Notes: generated from the letters alone by a model not told the origin. Numbered from the stretch's first letter, positions 1 through 13,871 are shown. The stretch: 64,000 nucleotides of DNA from Hoeflea sp. BAL378 (GCF_000759435.1 NZ_JRJG01000014.1:1-64000); one strand, 5' to 3'. Numbers and translations: made by a program.

Positions 1-427
1 GCGGCGCAGCCGCGTGGGGGTCCACCGAAGGAGCGGCCATGCCGGCGGCGCGCGCGCGGGGCGCCGCTTCGGGCCAGGCCGGTTCGGACCAGGAGGGGTC
101 GGCTGGGCCGCGGGCGGCGACCGGTCCGGGCCCGCGCGGCTCCGGATCGACCGAGGGAGGGGCAACCACCGGAGCGGCTGGAGAGGGATCGGGTCGCTCT
201 GCCGGGGACACCGCGTCGGCCTCATCCGGCGGCGTCCATTCCGCCTCGATGCCGGCGATCAGCACCTCCAGCCGGCGCCGGTGCTCGGCGATCTGCTGGG
301 CATCGGCGATGCCCTGGCGCTCGAGGCTGCGGTCGAGCGCGCCGCGGGCCGAATCATAGATCCGTCGCCGCGCCTGCGCGCCGGGAATCCCCGCCTTCTC
401 CAGTGCCCCGCGAATAGCCGCTTCCAT
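1..427 (-). CDS. Conserved protein of unknown function, N-terminal part (runs off the left edge)
   Basis: An uninterrupted reading frame starts at the ATG at 427-425 and stays open to the window edge, giving 142 residues without a stop. It begins MEAAIRGALEKAGIPGAQAR and continues with a charged helical stretch to about residue 68 (through RRRLEVLIAGIEAEW). After that it becomes rich in Pro, Ala and Glu. I recall N-termini of this kind (MxAAIRNALERA..., then R-IY-SAR-AL) in rhizobial proteins of unknown function; this rests on memory, not a search. The Pro-rich segment is probably a linker to a domain outside the window. No function can be assigned. It is divergent from the nitronate monooxygenase gene, with 267 bases between the two starts. 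Confidence 0.68.
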   Translation of the reverse strand, partial: MEAAIRGALEKAGIPGAQARRRIYDSARGALDRSLERQGIADAQQIAEHRRRLEVLIAGIEAEWTPPDEADAVSPAERPDPSPAAPVVAPPSVDPEPRGPGPVAARGPADPSWSEPAWPEAAPRARAAGMAAPSVDPHAAAP

Positions 428-654
428 GCCGGTCAAATGTCTGTCTCCATGCCCGCGCGGTCGGGCCCACGCCAACGGGCCAATCTCGCGCTCCGGCGGT
501 CGGGCGCCGCCGGCCGCGGGTCGCCGCGGTTTTCATCTGCGTATCCGCTAACCCGGCAAAACTCAAGCACACAGCGCAGGCAGGCCCCAGGGCGGAGGCC
601 GCCGGCGGCGCAGGACGCAGCCTTTTCAGCGCCGGCCGGCTCTGCTATGGGGAT

Positions 655-674
655 TGACGTTTGCGTAAACGTCA
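655..674. promoter_or_regulatory. Palindromic operator candidate upstream of nitronate monooxygenase
   Basis: The sequence TGACGTTTGCGTAAACGTCA is a 20-base palindrome with 9 of 10 pairs matching, 20 bases before the ATG at 695. ACGT-rich palindromes of this type are linked in proteobacteria to MerR-family LiuR-like regulators of fatty-acid and branched-chain amino-acid catabolism. That link is from memory and unproven here. A related TGACGTAAACGTCA lies upstream of fadD (54681-54694). The remainder of 428-694 shows nothing else recognisable. Confidence 0.5.
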
Positions 675-694
675 TCCGAGACCTGCGAGGCCCC

Positions 695-1654
695 ATGACC
701 CTTCCCGCCATCCTCAAGGACAATTTCCGGCTTCCCGTGGTGGCCGCGCCCCTGTTCATCATCTCGCATCCGCCGCTGGTCCTGGCCCAGTGCAAGGCGG
801 GCGTGATGGGCTCGTTCCCGGCGCTCAACGCACGGCCCGAGGCGCAGCTCGACGAATGGCTGGCGGAGATCACCGAAGGCCTCGCCGACCACAACGCCAA
901 GAACCCGGACCGCCCGGCCGCCCCCTTCGCCGTCAACCAGATCGTCCACCGCTCCAACACGCGGCTCGAGCACGATCTCACCATGTGCGTCAAATACAAG
1001 GTGCCGGTGGTGATCTCCTCGCTCGGCGCGGTGCCCGAGGTCAATGCGGCGATCCATTCCTATGGCGGCATCGTGCTGCACGACATCATCAACAACCGCC
1101 ACGCCCATTCGGCCATCAACAAGGGCGCCGACGGGCTGATCGCGGTCGCCGCCGGCGCCGGCGGCCATGCCGGCCCGCTCTCGCCCTTTGCGCTCATCCA
1201 GGAAATCCGCGAATGGTTCGACGGCCCGCTGCTCCTGTCCGGCTCGATCTCCACCGGCGGCGCGGTGCTGGCGGCCGAGGCGATGGGCGCCGATATGGCC
1301 TATATCGGCTCGCCCTTCATCGCCACCAATGAAGCCCGCGCGGTCGACGCCTACAAGCAGATGATCGTCGATTCGACCGCCAAGGACATCGTCTATTCGA
1401 ACTATTTCACCGGCATTCCCGGCAATTACCTCAAGCCCTCGATCGCCGCCTCCGGCCTCGACCCCGACAATCTGCCCGAAGCCGATCCGTCGAAGATGAA
1501 CTTCGACGGCGCCACCTCGGGCGCCAAGGCCTGGAAAGACATCTGGGGCTGCGGCCAGGGCATCGGCGCGGTCAAGAAGATCGGCCCGGTCTCCGATCTC
1601 GTCGATCGGCTGGAGAGCGAATACAAGGCGGCGCGGGCGCGTCTGGCGCTGTAG
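695..1654 (+). CDS. Nitronate monooxygenase (2-nitropropane dioxygenase family)
   Basis: This 319-residue FMN enzyme should oxidise alkyl nitronates to carbonyl compounds and nitrite. It has the TIM-barrel pattern of the family: an N-terminal PVVAAPLFIIS strand, the central VAAGAGGHAG loop with the likely catalytic His158, and the phosphate-binding LLSGSISTGG and GADMAYIGS segments. The ATG at 695 is chosen because homologous sequence begins there with MTLPAILKDNFRLPVV; the frame upstream is open but does not look coding. A palindromic operator candidate sits 20 bases upstream. Some relatives are annotated as enoyl reductases or as acting on propionate 3-nitronate, so the in vivo substrate is uncertain. 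Cytoplasmic. Confidence 0.88.
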   Translation: MTLPAILKDNFRLPVVAAPLFIISHPPLVLAQCKAGVMGSFPALNARPEAQLDEWLAEITEGLADHNAKNPDRPAAPFAVNQIVHRSNTRLEHDLTMCVKYKVPVVISSLGAVPEVNAAIHSYGGIVLHDIINNRHAHSAINKGADGLIAVAAGAGGHAGPLSPFALIQEIREWFDGPLLLSGSISTGGAVLAAEAMGADMAYIGSPFIATNEARAVDAYKQMIVDSTAKDIVYSNYFTGIPGNYLKPSIAASGLDPDNLPEADPSKMNFDGATSGAKAWKDIWGCGQGIGAVKKIGPVSDLVDRLESEYKAARARLAL

Positions 1655-1767
1655 ACCCAAAAAAACCGGGCGCGCGCGCATGGTCGCTTGAAATCGGCCG
1701 GCAATCAGGCTAATTGCCAGCATCCCGTGCGTGCGGCCTGGCTTTGAGCCCCCGCGCGAAACGGTAC

Positions 1768-1843
1768 GCCGCTTTAGCTCAGGTGGTAGAGCACATCATT
1801 CGTAATGATGGGGTCGCAGGTTCGAGTCCTGCAAGCGGCACCA
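1768..1843 (+). tRNA. tRNA-Thr (anticodon CGT)
   Basis: The acceptor arms GCCGCTT (1768-1774) and AAGCGGC (1833-1839) pair perfectly, followed by discriminator A and an encoded CCA (1841-1843). The anticodon stem CATCA/TGATG encloses the loop TTCGTAA, giving anticodon CGT, which reads the Thr codon ACG. The T arm GCAGG-TTCGAGT-CCTGC is canonical. No integrase gene or partial copy of the tRNA 3' end was noticed nearby. Confidence 0.96.
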
Positions 1844-1930
1844 CTTTTCCCTTCGAGAATTCCGGTTGAACCGGTGATCTGCGCCTCCGGGCGTGGGCCC
1901 GGTCGCGCCAATGCAGCCGTCGCCCAAACA

Positions 1931-1954
1931 GATCGGGGCCCGAAGGCCCCGATC
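1931..1954 (-). terminator. Terminator of the glp operon
   Basis: GATCGGGGCC and GGCCCCGATC form a perfect 10-bp stem around a 4-base CGAA/TTCG loop, 33 bases after the glpV stop. On the minus strand it is followed by TGTTTG, only a weak U-tract. It could also serve tRNA-Thr on the other strand. Confidence 0.7.
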
Positions 1955-1987
1955 CGTGTCGTGTTGTCGCGTGCGAACGGGGCAGGC

Positions 1988-3709
<1,722 letters not shown>

Positions 3710-3772
3710 TGCAGTTTCCTCCCGACTTGCGAAAACGGTCGCGGCGGTATTGCCGCGGCCGGTAGTCAAGCC

Positions 3773-4054
3773 CTAGACGAAGCGGAACACGCCGATGGCG
3801 TAGACCACGGACAGGGCAAGAGCCCACCACAGGTTCGGACCGACAAGTCCGAGCCAGGCGAGATGGATGAACGCCGAACCGAGCAGCGAGACGAACAGAC
3901 GGTCGCCGCGCGTGGTTTCAAAGCGCAGGATGCCGACCCGCGGCGAACCGCCGGGCGAAAAATACTCCCAGACCCCCATGCCGACGAGCAGCAGGAAGAT
4001 GACGAGGAAGAAGATGGCGGTCGGGCCGGTCCAGGCCATCCAGGAAAGATCCAT
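3773..4054 (-). CDS. glpU: Small membrane protein GlpU (DUF2160) of the glycerol ABC operon
   Basis: The 93-residue protein begins MDLSWMAWTGPTAIFF and has an N-terminal hydrophobic helix (about residues 12-29) and two C-terminal hydrophobic segments (about 56-72 and 74-91). A soluble GVWEYFSPGGSPRVGILRFETTRGD region lies between them. The small GlpU/DUF2160 protein sits at exactly this position, between the second permease and the binding protein, in rhizobial glp operons; its role is unknown. The start at 4054 follows the site GAGGCGC, 11 bases after the glpQ stop. Confidence 0.85.
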   Translation of the reverse strand: MDLSWMAWTGPTAIFFLVIFLLLVGMGVWEYFSPGGSPRVGILRFETTRGDRLFVSLLGSAFIHLAWLGLVGPNLWWALALSVVYAIGVFRFV

Positions 4055-4065
4055 CACGCGCCTCC

Positions 4066-4956
<891 letters not shown>

Positions 4957-4965
4957 GGTTCCTCC

Positions 4966-5832
<867 letters not shown>

Positions 5833-5833
5833 T

Positions 5834-6904
<1,071 letters not shown>

Positions 6905-6913
6905 GGCTGCTCC

Positions 6914-7990
<1,077 letters not shown>

Positions 7991-8094
7991 GTAGAAGAAG
8001 CCCTCCCAAGCCTCGCCTCCAGATTGCGGATCCGTCGCACCGGCCAGCCGTCGCGCGAACCCGCCGCAGGTAAGTCTATCACCTGCGTCCCCGA

Positions 8095-8150
8095 TTTCGT
8101 TAAGAATTAAAAGGAACCTTAATTGAATGTCAAACGAATATAAACGAAAC
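8095..8150 (-). promoter_or_regulatory. glp operon promoter with GlpR-like TTTCGTTT repeats
   Basis: On the minus strand a TTGACA box (8134-8129) and an AT-rich TTAATT (8111-8106) lie 17 bases apart, about 115 bases before glpS. TTTCGTTT (8150-8143) and TTCGTTT (8139-8133) are near-direct repeats next to or overlapping the -35 box. An inverted copy, AACGAAA on the minus strand, lies at 8101-8095. TTTCGTTT half-sites are typical of DeoR-family GlpR regulators, so repression relieved by glycerol-3-phosphate is likely. The rest of the 7991-8412 intergenic region shows no convincing gene. Confidence 0.6.
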
Positions 8151-8412
8151 TCTAATATAGGGATCGCTTGGCGGATTTCCCTGCGCCCGGAAGTTGCGGC
8201 GCGGGGGAGGGGCGCGCAGCCGGCTTCGGCCCGGGAGGCCCGCTTCACGGCCGGACGGCCGCGGCCAGGAGGGCCGAGGTTGAAGCCATTGGGGCTCGAT
8301 CCGGGTGGGACGATGGTCCCGCGGATGTTTTGTCGCGGAGAGGAGGAAAGGGCTCGCGGGATCCGGGAAGCGCTGATAGGCATGGCCGCGTGAAACCCGG
8401 AGACGATCCGCC

Positions 8413-8757
8413 ATGACCCTTTTCATTCTTGCAGGTGGCCTGATCGGTGCTGCGGGCGTCGGCCTGTCCGCCTATGGCGCCCATGCAGGCGGCGACACCG
8501 TCGCCACCGCCGCGCAATTCCTGTTGTTCCATGCGCCGCTGTTCGTGGCCTTGGGCCTTCATGCAAACCCCAACCGGCTGCGCAGCGCGGGTGGCGGCAT
8601 TCTGGGCCTGGGTCTCGCGCTGTTTTGCGGCGACCTGCTGCTCAGGCATTTTGCCGGCACGCGGCTGTTTCCGATGGCGGCGCCTGCCGGCGGCATCGCC
8701 ATGATGCTCGGCTGGCTGGTGATCGCAGCCTCGGCATTCGGCGCGAGGTCCCGCTGA
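8413..8757 (+). CDS. DUF423 family small membrane protein
   Basis: The 114-residue protein is almost entirely hydrophobic with four predicted helices (about 1-20, 35-52, 57-76, 88-110). It has the family hallmarks GxxLGAxxVGxxAYGAHA near the N-terminus (here LIGAAGVGLSAYGAHA) and the later FxGDLLLR and AP-GG segments. DUF423 proteins are conserved inner-membrane proteins of unknown function. It stands alone, divergent from glp and convergent with doeD. Confidence 0.85.
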   Translation: MTLFILAGGLIGAAGVGLSAYGAHAGGDTVATAAQFLLFHAPLFVALGLHANPNRLRSAGGGILGLGLALFCGDLLLRHFAGTRLFPMAAPAGGIAMMLGWLVIAASAFGARSR

Positions 8758-8921
8758 GAAGGTCAGCCTAGGGCGAGCCTTTGGGGCGGCAAGCACCGGG
8801 GTGCCAAGGTGCGCGGCAACCCGCCTTCGGGCTTCATCGCCGCCCAGAAACTCAAAGAGGCCCGGATCTCTCGACCCCGACCTCCATGGGTCTCTGACCT
8901 TGCGGCGCGCGGCGCCTGTCT

Positions 8922-10292
8922 TCAGCCCAGCACTTCCTTGACGGCCTCCGCCATGGCCGAGACCACGGTGTCGGCTTCCTCGCGGCTGAGGCACAGCGGC
9001 GGGGCGAAGCCGATGATGTCGCCCTGCGGCATGGCGCGGGCGATGACGCTGCGCTTGAGCAGGGCGGCGGCAATCGCCGGGCCGGTCTTTTTCGCCGGGT
9101 CGAAATACACCCGGTTGTCCCGGTCCTCGACCAGTTCGACGGCGCAGAGCATGCCTTCGCCGCGCACGTCGCCCACATGGGTGTGGCCGCCCACGGCGTC
9201 CTTCATGGACTTGTTGAGATAGGCGCCAATCTCGCCGGCATTCTTGACGAGGCCCAGGTCGTCAATGACCTTGAGATTGGCGACGCCGGCGGCGGCGCCG
9301 ATTGGGTGGGCGGAATAGGTCCAGCCATGGCCGATCGCGCCATATTCGTCGGTGCCCTGTTCCAGAACCTTCCAGACATTCTTCGAGATGATCGATCCCG
9401 ACAGCGGCGCATAGGCCGAGGTCAGGCCCTTGGCGATGGTGATGATGTCGGGTTCGATGCCGTAATGGGTCGAGCCCATCATGGTGCCGAGACGCCCGAA
9501 GCCGGTCACCACCTCGTCGGCGACCAGAAGGATGTCGTGCTTCTTGAGCACCTTCTGGATCGCCGCCCAGTAGCCCGCGGGCGGCGGCACGATGCCGCCG
9601 GTGCCCAGCACCGGCTCGCCGATGAAGGCGGCGATGGTATGGGCGCCCTCGCGCTCGATCATGGCTTCGAGCTCGCTCACGCAATGGTCGACGAATTGCG
9701 CTTCCGACTGCGCGAGATCAGCGCGGCGGTAGTAATAGGGCGCCTCGGTGTGCAGCACCTGGCTGAGCGGCAGGTCGAACTTCTTGTGGAACAGCTCGAG
9801 GCCGGTGAGCGAGCCGGTCATCAGGCCCGAGCCGTGATAGCCGCGCCAGCGCGAGATGATCTTCTTCTTCTCCGGCCGTCCCAGAATGTTGTTGTAGTAC
9901 CAGATCAGCTTGACATTGGTCTCGTTGGCGTCCGAGCCCGAGAGGCCGAAATAGACCCGGCTCATGTTCTCCGGAGCCCGGTCGATGACCATCTTGGCGA
10001 GCGTCACCGAGGCTTCGGTGCCGTGGCCGACATAGGAGTGGTAATAGGCGAGCTCCTTCGCCTGGGCGGCGATGGCTTCCGCCACTTCCTGGCGGCCATA
10101 GCCGATATTGACGCAGTAGAGCCCGGCGAAGGCGTCAAGCAGGCGATTGCCCTCGCGGTCGGTGATGTGGACGCCGTCGCCGCCGGTGACGATGCGGTTC
10201 TTGATCTCGCCGCGGGCAAACTGGGCGAGATGGGTCGAGGGATGGAAAAAGTGATCGTGATCCCATTGGTCTAGCTGATCATTGCGCAACAT
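8922..10292 (-). CDS. doeD: Class III aminotransferase, probable diaminobutyrate transaminase of ectoine catabolism (DoeD/Atf)
   Basis: A 456-residue PLP enzyme of fold type I. The PLP lysine is Lys288 in TIAKGLTSAY, and Asp259 in VADEVVTGFGR contacts the cofactor ring. By itself the family points to omega-amino acid:pyruvate transaminases. Position next to doeC, asnC and the enuR-ueh-eut genes indicates that it converts L-2,4-diaminobutyrate to aspartate semialdehyde in ectoine breakdown. It is the last gene of the minus-strand arm, 24 bases after doeC. Alternative substrates such as beta-alanine or taurine cannot be excluded from sequence. Confidence 0.85.
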   Translation of the reverse strand: MLRNDQLDQWDHDHFFHPSTHLAQFARGEIKNRIVTGGDGVHITDREGNRLLDAFAGLYCVNIGYGRQEVAEAIAAQAKELAYYHSYVGHGTEASVTLAKMVIDRAPENMSRVYFGLSGSDANETNVKLIWYYNNILGRPEKKKIISRWRGYHGSGLMTGSLTGLELFHKKFDLPLSQVLHTEAPYYYRRADLAQSEAQFVDHCVSELEAMIEREGAHTIAAFIGEPVLGTGGIVPPPAGYWAAIQKVLKKHDILLVADEVVTGFGRLGTMMGSTHYGIEPDIITIAKGLTSAYAPLSGSIISKNVWKVLEQGTDEYGAIGHGWTYSAHPIGAAAGVANLKVIDDLGLVKNAGEIGAYLNKSMKDAVGGHTHVGDVRGEGMLCAVELVEDRDNRVYFDPAKKTGPAIAAALLKRSVIARAMPQGDIIGFAPPLCLSREEADTVVSAMAEAVKEVLG

Positions 10293-10316
10293 TGGTCTGT
10301 CCTTTTTGAAAATTCG

Positions 10317-11828
10317 TCATGCCCAGTCGCGGCATACATATTTGACTTCGGTGAAGGCTTCCATGCCGAGGCGGGAGCCTTCGCGTTCGAGGCCCGATTG
10401 CTTCATGCCGCCGAAGGGGATCGGCGCGCCGGTGACCTTGGTGCGGTTGACCGCCACCATGCCAAACTGCAGCGCCCGGCTGGCGCGGTAGATGCGGCGC
10501 GGGTCCTGGGTGTGCAGATAGGCCACCAGCCCGTACTCGGTGTCGTTGGCGCGTGTCAGCGCTTCCTCTTCCGTGTCGAAGGCGGCGATCGCCGCCACCG
10601 GCCCGAAGGTCTCCTCATGCATGATCGCCGCATCGGCGGGCACGTCGGCGAGCGCGGTGGGCTCGAAGAACAGCGGGCCGGCCGCGTGCCGCTTGCCGCC
10701 GGTCAAGAGCCGTGCGCCCTTGGCGAGCGCGTCGCGCACATGTTCCTCCTGCTTGGCCACCGCCTTCTCGTTCATCAGCGGGCCGATGTCGGGGTCGTCC
10801 ATGCCGACCCCGACCGACAGCTTCGCCGTGGCCTGGGTGAAGGCGGCGCAGAAGGCGTCATAGACGGAGCGCTCGACCAGGAACCGGTTGGCGCCGAGGC
10901 AGTCCTGTCCGGAGGTGGCGAACTTGGCCTTGACCGCCTCTTCGACGGCCTGGTCGAGATCGGCGTCGGCGAAGAGGATGAACGGCGCGTGGCCGCCCAG
11001 TTCCAGCACCAGCCGTTTCACCGTGTCGGCGCTCTGGCGATAGAGCAACCGACCGATCTCGGTGGAGCCGGTGAAGGAGACGGCGCGCACGCGCCGGTCT
11101 TCCATCCACGGCGCGACCACGGTCGCGGCCACGCCGGTGACGACGTTGAAGGCGCCCGCCGGAAATCCGGCGCGCTCGGCGAGTTCGGCCAACGCCAGCG
11201 CCGAATAGGGTGTCTCGGCGGAAGGGTGGGCGACGACGGTGCAGCCGGCGGCGAGCGCCGCGGCGGCCTTGCGGGTGAGCATGGCGGAGGGAAAGTTCCA
11301 CGGCGTGATCAGGGCTGCGACGCCCACCGGCTCGCGCCAGACCTCGACCTCGGCGTCGGGCAGATGCGAGGTGACGCTCTCGATGTTGGGCCGCCGGGCC
11401 TCCTCGGCGAAGAACTCGATGAAGGAGGCGGCGTAGTCGATCTCGCCGCGCGCTTCGGAGACCGGCTTGCCCTGTTCCAGCACCATGATCCGCGCCAGGT
11501 CGTCCGCGTGCTCGAGCATCAGCTCGAACCAGCGCCTGAGGATCTTCGAGCGCTGCTGCGGCAGAAGCTTCGACCAGACGCCGAATGCCTGCTGCGCGGC
11601 ATCGACGGCGAGCCGGCTGTCGTCCGCCGACAGGCTGGCGACATCGCCCAGATGGCTGCCGTCGGCCGGATTGGAGACGGCGAAGGTCTTCGATTTCGCG
11701 CCGGCCGTCCAGCGGCCGCCGATATAGGAGAATCCGCGAAACAGCGCCGGATCGGAAAGACCGAGCGGCGTCGCGGCGAAGCGGGAGGTCCCGGAGGAGC
11801 CTGGGGAGGGATTGATTGACTGTGCCAT
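10317..11828 (-). CDS. doeC: Aldehyde dehydrogenase, probable aspartate-semialdehyde dehydrogenase of ectoine catabolism (DoeC/Ssd)
   Basis: This 503-residue NAD(P)-dependent aldehyde dehydrogenase carries the oxyanion-hole Asn178 (PWNF), general base Glu276 (LELGG) and catalytic Cys310 (SGQDC). In the coenzyme-binding stretch the usual KPAExTP lysine is a histidine (AHPSAETP, His201). It resembles succinate-semialdehyde dehydrogenases. In this locus it most likely oxidises aspartate semialdehyde to aspartate, the last step of diaminobutyrate use. It lies between the AsnC regulator and the transaminase and should be co-transcribed with both. Confidence 0.85.
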   Translation of the reverse strand: MAQSINPSPGSSGTSRFAATPLGLSDPALFRGFSYIGGRWTAGAKSKTFAVSNPADGSHLGDVASLSADDSRLAVDAAQQAFGVWSKLLPQQRSKILRRWFELMLEHADDLARIMVLEQGKPVSEARGEIDYAASFIEFFAEEARRPNIESVTSHLPDAEVEVWREPVGVAALITPWNFPSAMLTRKAAAALAAGCTVVAHPSAETPYSALALAELAERAGFPAGAFNVVTGVAATVVAPWMEDRRVRAVSFTGSTEIGRLLYRQSADTVKRLVLELGGHAPFILFADADLDQAVEEAVKAKFATSGQDCLGANRFLVERSVYDAFCAAFTQATAKLSVGVGMDDPDIGPLMNEKAVAKQEEHVRDALAKGARLLTGGKRHAAGPLFFEPTALADVPADAAIMHEETFGPVAAIAAFDTEEEALTRANDTEYGLVAYLHTQDPRRIYRASRALQFGMVAVNRTKVTGAPIPFGGMKQSGLEREGSRLGMEAFTEVKYVCRDWA

Positions 11829-11916
11829 GCCCGATGCTAACCGACGGGAGGCAGAGGAATCCTCTGATGCGCCGCCGCCCCGGAGAGAGTTCCTCCGAAT
11901 TTCTGGCGCCAGGGCG

Positions 11917-12417
11917 TCAGTCCGTCTCCGGATCCAGCCCCATCAGGATGTCGAAGGGCGGCGTCGCCGACTGTTTGACCGGCTTGGTGACGATATAGGT
12001 GAAATAGCGTGCGAGCCCGGCCCGGCGCGCCAGCAGGTCGTCGATCAGCCGCTGGTAGCTGTCGATGTCGCGGGTGACGATCTGCATGAGGTAGTCGAAG
12101 CCGCCGCCCAGCGCCCAGCAGGACAGGATCTCGTCGTAATGGGCGACCGCCTGCTCGAAGGCCTGGAAGGTCGCCGCCCGGTGGTTGTCGAGTTCCGCCA
12201 TGACGAACACCGTCACCTGCGGGGCGATATGCCTGAGTTCGATCGAGGCCTGGTAGCCGGAGATGATGCCGGCCTTCTCCAGCCGGCTCAGCCGTTCCCA
12301 GCAGGGCGTGGCGCTCAGATTGACCCGCTTGGCGAGCTCGGATTTGGAGATCCGGCCCTCCCGCGACAGGATTGCCAGAATCTTGATATCGCGGTCGTCG
12401 AGCTTGATCGGGGCCAT
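11917..12417 (-). CDS. Lrp/AsnC-family regulator of the ectoine locus (DoeX/AsnC type)
   Basis: A 166-residue regulator with an N-terminal winged helix (LDDRDIKILAILSREGRISK; recognition helix around NLSATPCWERLSRL) and a C-terminal RAM domain (from about residue 65, ending TKPVKQSATPPFD). AsnC/DoeX-type regulators accompany ectoine catabolic genes in many proteobacteria and respond to pathway intermediates; this is family knowledge. The gene diverges from enuR with only 65 bases between the two start codons, and a motif at 12477-12488 lies between or over both promoters. The next minus-strand gene, doeC, begins 88 bases downstream. Confidence 0.87.
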   Translation of the reverse strand: MAPIKLDDRDIKILAILSREGRISKSELAKRVNLSATPCWERLSRLEKAGIISGYQASIELRHIAPQVTVFVMAELDNHRAATFQAFEQAVAHYDEILSCWALGGGFDYLMQIVTRDIDSYQRLIDDLLARRAGLARYFTYIVTKPVKQSATPPFDILMGLDPETD

Positions 12418-12476
12418 GCCGGCGACTTTTGAGCCAGCACGGGGGGGTTGTCAATTTCCCGGTTTGGGGTCATCAA

Positions 12477-12488
12477 TAAATCATGACA
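12477..12488 (+). promoter_or_regulatory. Motif TAAATCATGACA at the asnC/enuR divide, candidate EnuR operator (copy A)
   Basis: The 12-base element includes the enuR start codon (12483-12485). The same 12 bases occur inverted at 13970-13981, and TAAATCATAACA occurs at 14024-14035 before uehA. The limitation to the regulated intergenic regions suggests binding by EnuR (or AsnC). A TTGTCA at 12448-12453, read as TTGACA on the other strand one base offset, may supply -35 elements for both divergent genes. Confidence 0.45.
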
Positions 12489-13871
12489 ATCTGGCCTCCC
12501 AAATCAGAAGACCTTCTCCGCCCCGCCTATAAATCCCTCGCCGACGCGCTGGTCCGGGCCGTCGAAGCGGGGGAGTTGCGCAGCGGCGACCGGCTGCCGA
12601 CCCATCGCAATCTGGCGACCGACCTGGGGCTCAGCGTGCAGACGGTGAGCCGGGCCTATGAGGAGCTGATCCGGCGCGGCGTCATCGCCGGCGAGGTCGG
12701 GCGCGGCACCTTCGTGCGCGGCGGCCGCAGCGACACGCGGCCGCCCTATGTGCCCGACAGCCAGAACGAGGAGTTCATCGACTTCTCGATCCTGATGCCG
12801 GTGTTCGAGCCGCTGCACCTGAAGGAAATGCGGCGCGCGCTGACGCGGCTCGGCGCCGATCTGCCGGCCTCCACCGTGTCCGCCTTCCGGCCCTCCACCG
12901 CCTTGCGCAAATACAACGGCGCGGCAGTGAAATGGCTGGCGCTGTGCGGCCTGGTTCCCGGCACGCAGGGCCTGCTGATGACCAACGGCAACACCTCGGC
13001 GATGACCATCGCGCTGATGACGGCGGCGAGTTCCGGCGACCTGATCGTGACCGAGGAACTGGGGCACCACACGCTCAAGGCGCTGTCGCGCTATCTGGGC
13101 CTGCGGGTGCAGGGGCTCGAGGTCGACGCCGAGGGCATCGTGCCGGCGGCCTTCGCTGCCGCCTGCCGGAAGGCGTCGGTCAAGGCGATCTACCTGATGC
13201 CGGCGGGGCTCAACCCGAAAGCCCTGACGATGTCGGCGGAACGGCGCTCGGAACTGGTCGAGATCGCCCGGCGGCGCGAGGTGCTGATCATCGAGAACGA
13301 CGCCTGGGGGCCGCTGCAGCCCGACAGGCCGGCGCCGATCGCGGCGATCGCGCCCGAGCGCACCTTCTATTTCACCAGCCTCACCAAATGCATCATGCCG
13401 GGCTTGCGCTTCGGCTACCTGACCATGCCGCTGGCCTTCGAATCGGCGGCCGCCAACCGGCACCTGGTCACCAACTGGATGGCCACGCCGCTGATGGCCG
13501 AGATCGGCAGCCGCTGGATCGAGGACGGCACGGCGGAGCGCCTGCTGGACTGGCAGAAGGCGGCGCTCGGCGAGCGCAACCGGCTCGCCGCCCGGGTCCT
13601 GGCCGGCCTGCCGTTCCTGGCGAGCGCGAACGGCATGCATGTCTGGCTGCCGATGCCGGGGTCCTGGACCGAGGAGGCCTTCGTCGCCCATGCAAGGCTC
13701 AACGGCGTGGCGATCGCCCCGGGCTCGGCCTTCGACATGTCCCAGACCGTGCGCAGCCAGGGCGTCCGCATCTGCCTGGGCGCCGAGTCCGTCCAGGCGC
13801 TGGAACGCGGCCTGACCATCATCGCGCGGCTCGCGCGCAGCAATCCCGAACCCGCCCTGCTGACCCTGTAG
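12483..13871 (+). CDS. enuR: EnuR, MocR/GntR-type PLP-containing repressor of ectoine utilisation
   Basis: A 462-residue regulator with an N-terminal GntR winged helix (about residues 14-80, ending GRGTFVRG) fused to an aminotransferase-like domain. The PLP lysine is Lys302 in TSLTKCIMPGLRFGY, the same number reported for Ruegeria pomeroyi EnuR. EnuR represses ueh/eut genes until it binds N-alpha-acetyl-diaminobutyrate or diaminobutyrate through PLP (established for the family). No ribosome site precedes the ATG, and the motif TAAATCATGACA overlaps it. The transcript could therefore be leaderless and the gene autoregulated. It is followed by a 346-base regulatory gap and then uehA. Confidence 0.92.
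   Translation: MTIWPPKSEDLLRPAYKSLADALVRAVEAGELRSGDRLPTHRNLATDLGLSVQTVSRAYEELIRRGVIAGEVGRGTFVRGGRSDTRPPYVPDSQNEEFIDFSILMPVFEPLHLKEMRRALTRLGADLPASTVSAFRPSTALRKYNGAAVKWLALCGLVPGTQGLLMTNGNTSAMTIALMTAASSGDLIVTEELGHHTLKALSRYLGLRVQGLEVDAEGIVPAAFAAACRKASVKAIYLMPAGLNPKALTMSAERRSELVEIARRREVLIIENDAWGPLQPDRPAPIAAIAPERTFYFTSLTKCIMPGLRFGYLTMPLAFESAAANRHLVTNWMATPLMAEIGSRWIEDGTAERLLDWQKAALGERNRLAARVLAGLPFLASANGMHVWLPMPGSWTEEAFVAHARLNGVAIAPGSAFDMSQTVRSQGVRICLGAESVQALERGLTIIARLARSNPEPALLTL

Noticed and set aside
1768-1843. tRNA-Thr as an integration site of a genomic island
   Set aside because: No integrase, no repeated tRNA end and no composition change follows; the neighbours are ordinary rhizobial genes.
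7991-8412. N-terminal extension of GlpS or a separate small gene
   Set aside because: The extension is Arg/Pro-rich, lies upstream of a good ribosome site for the shorter start, and contains the promoter with GlpR-like repeats.
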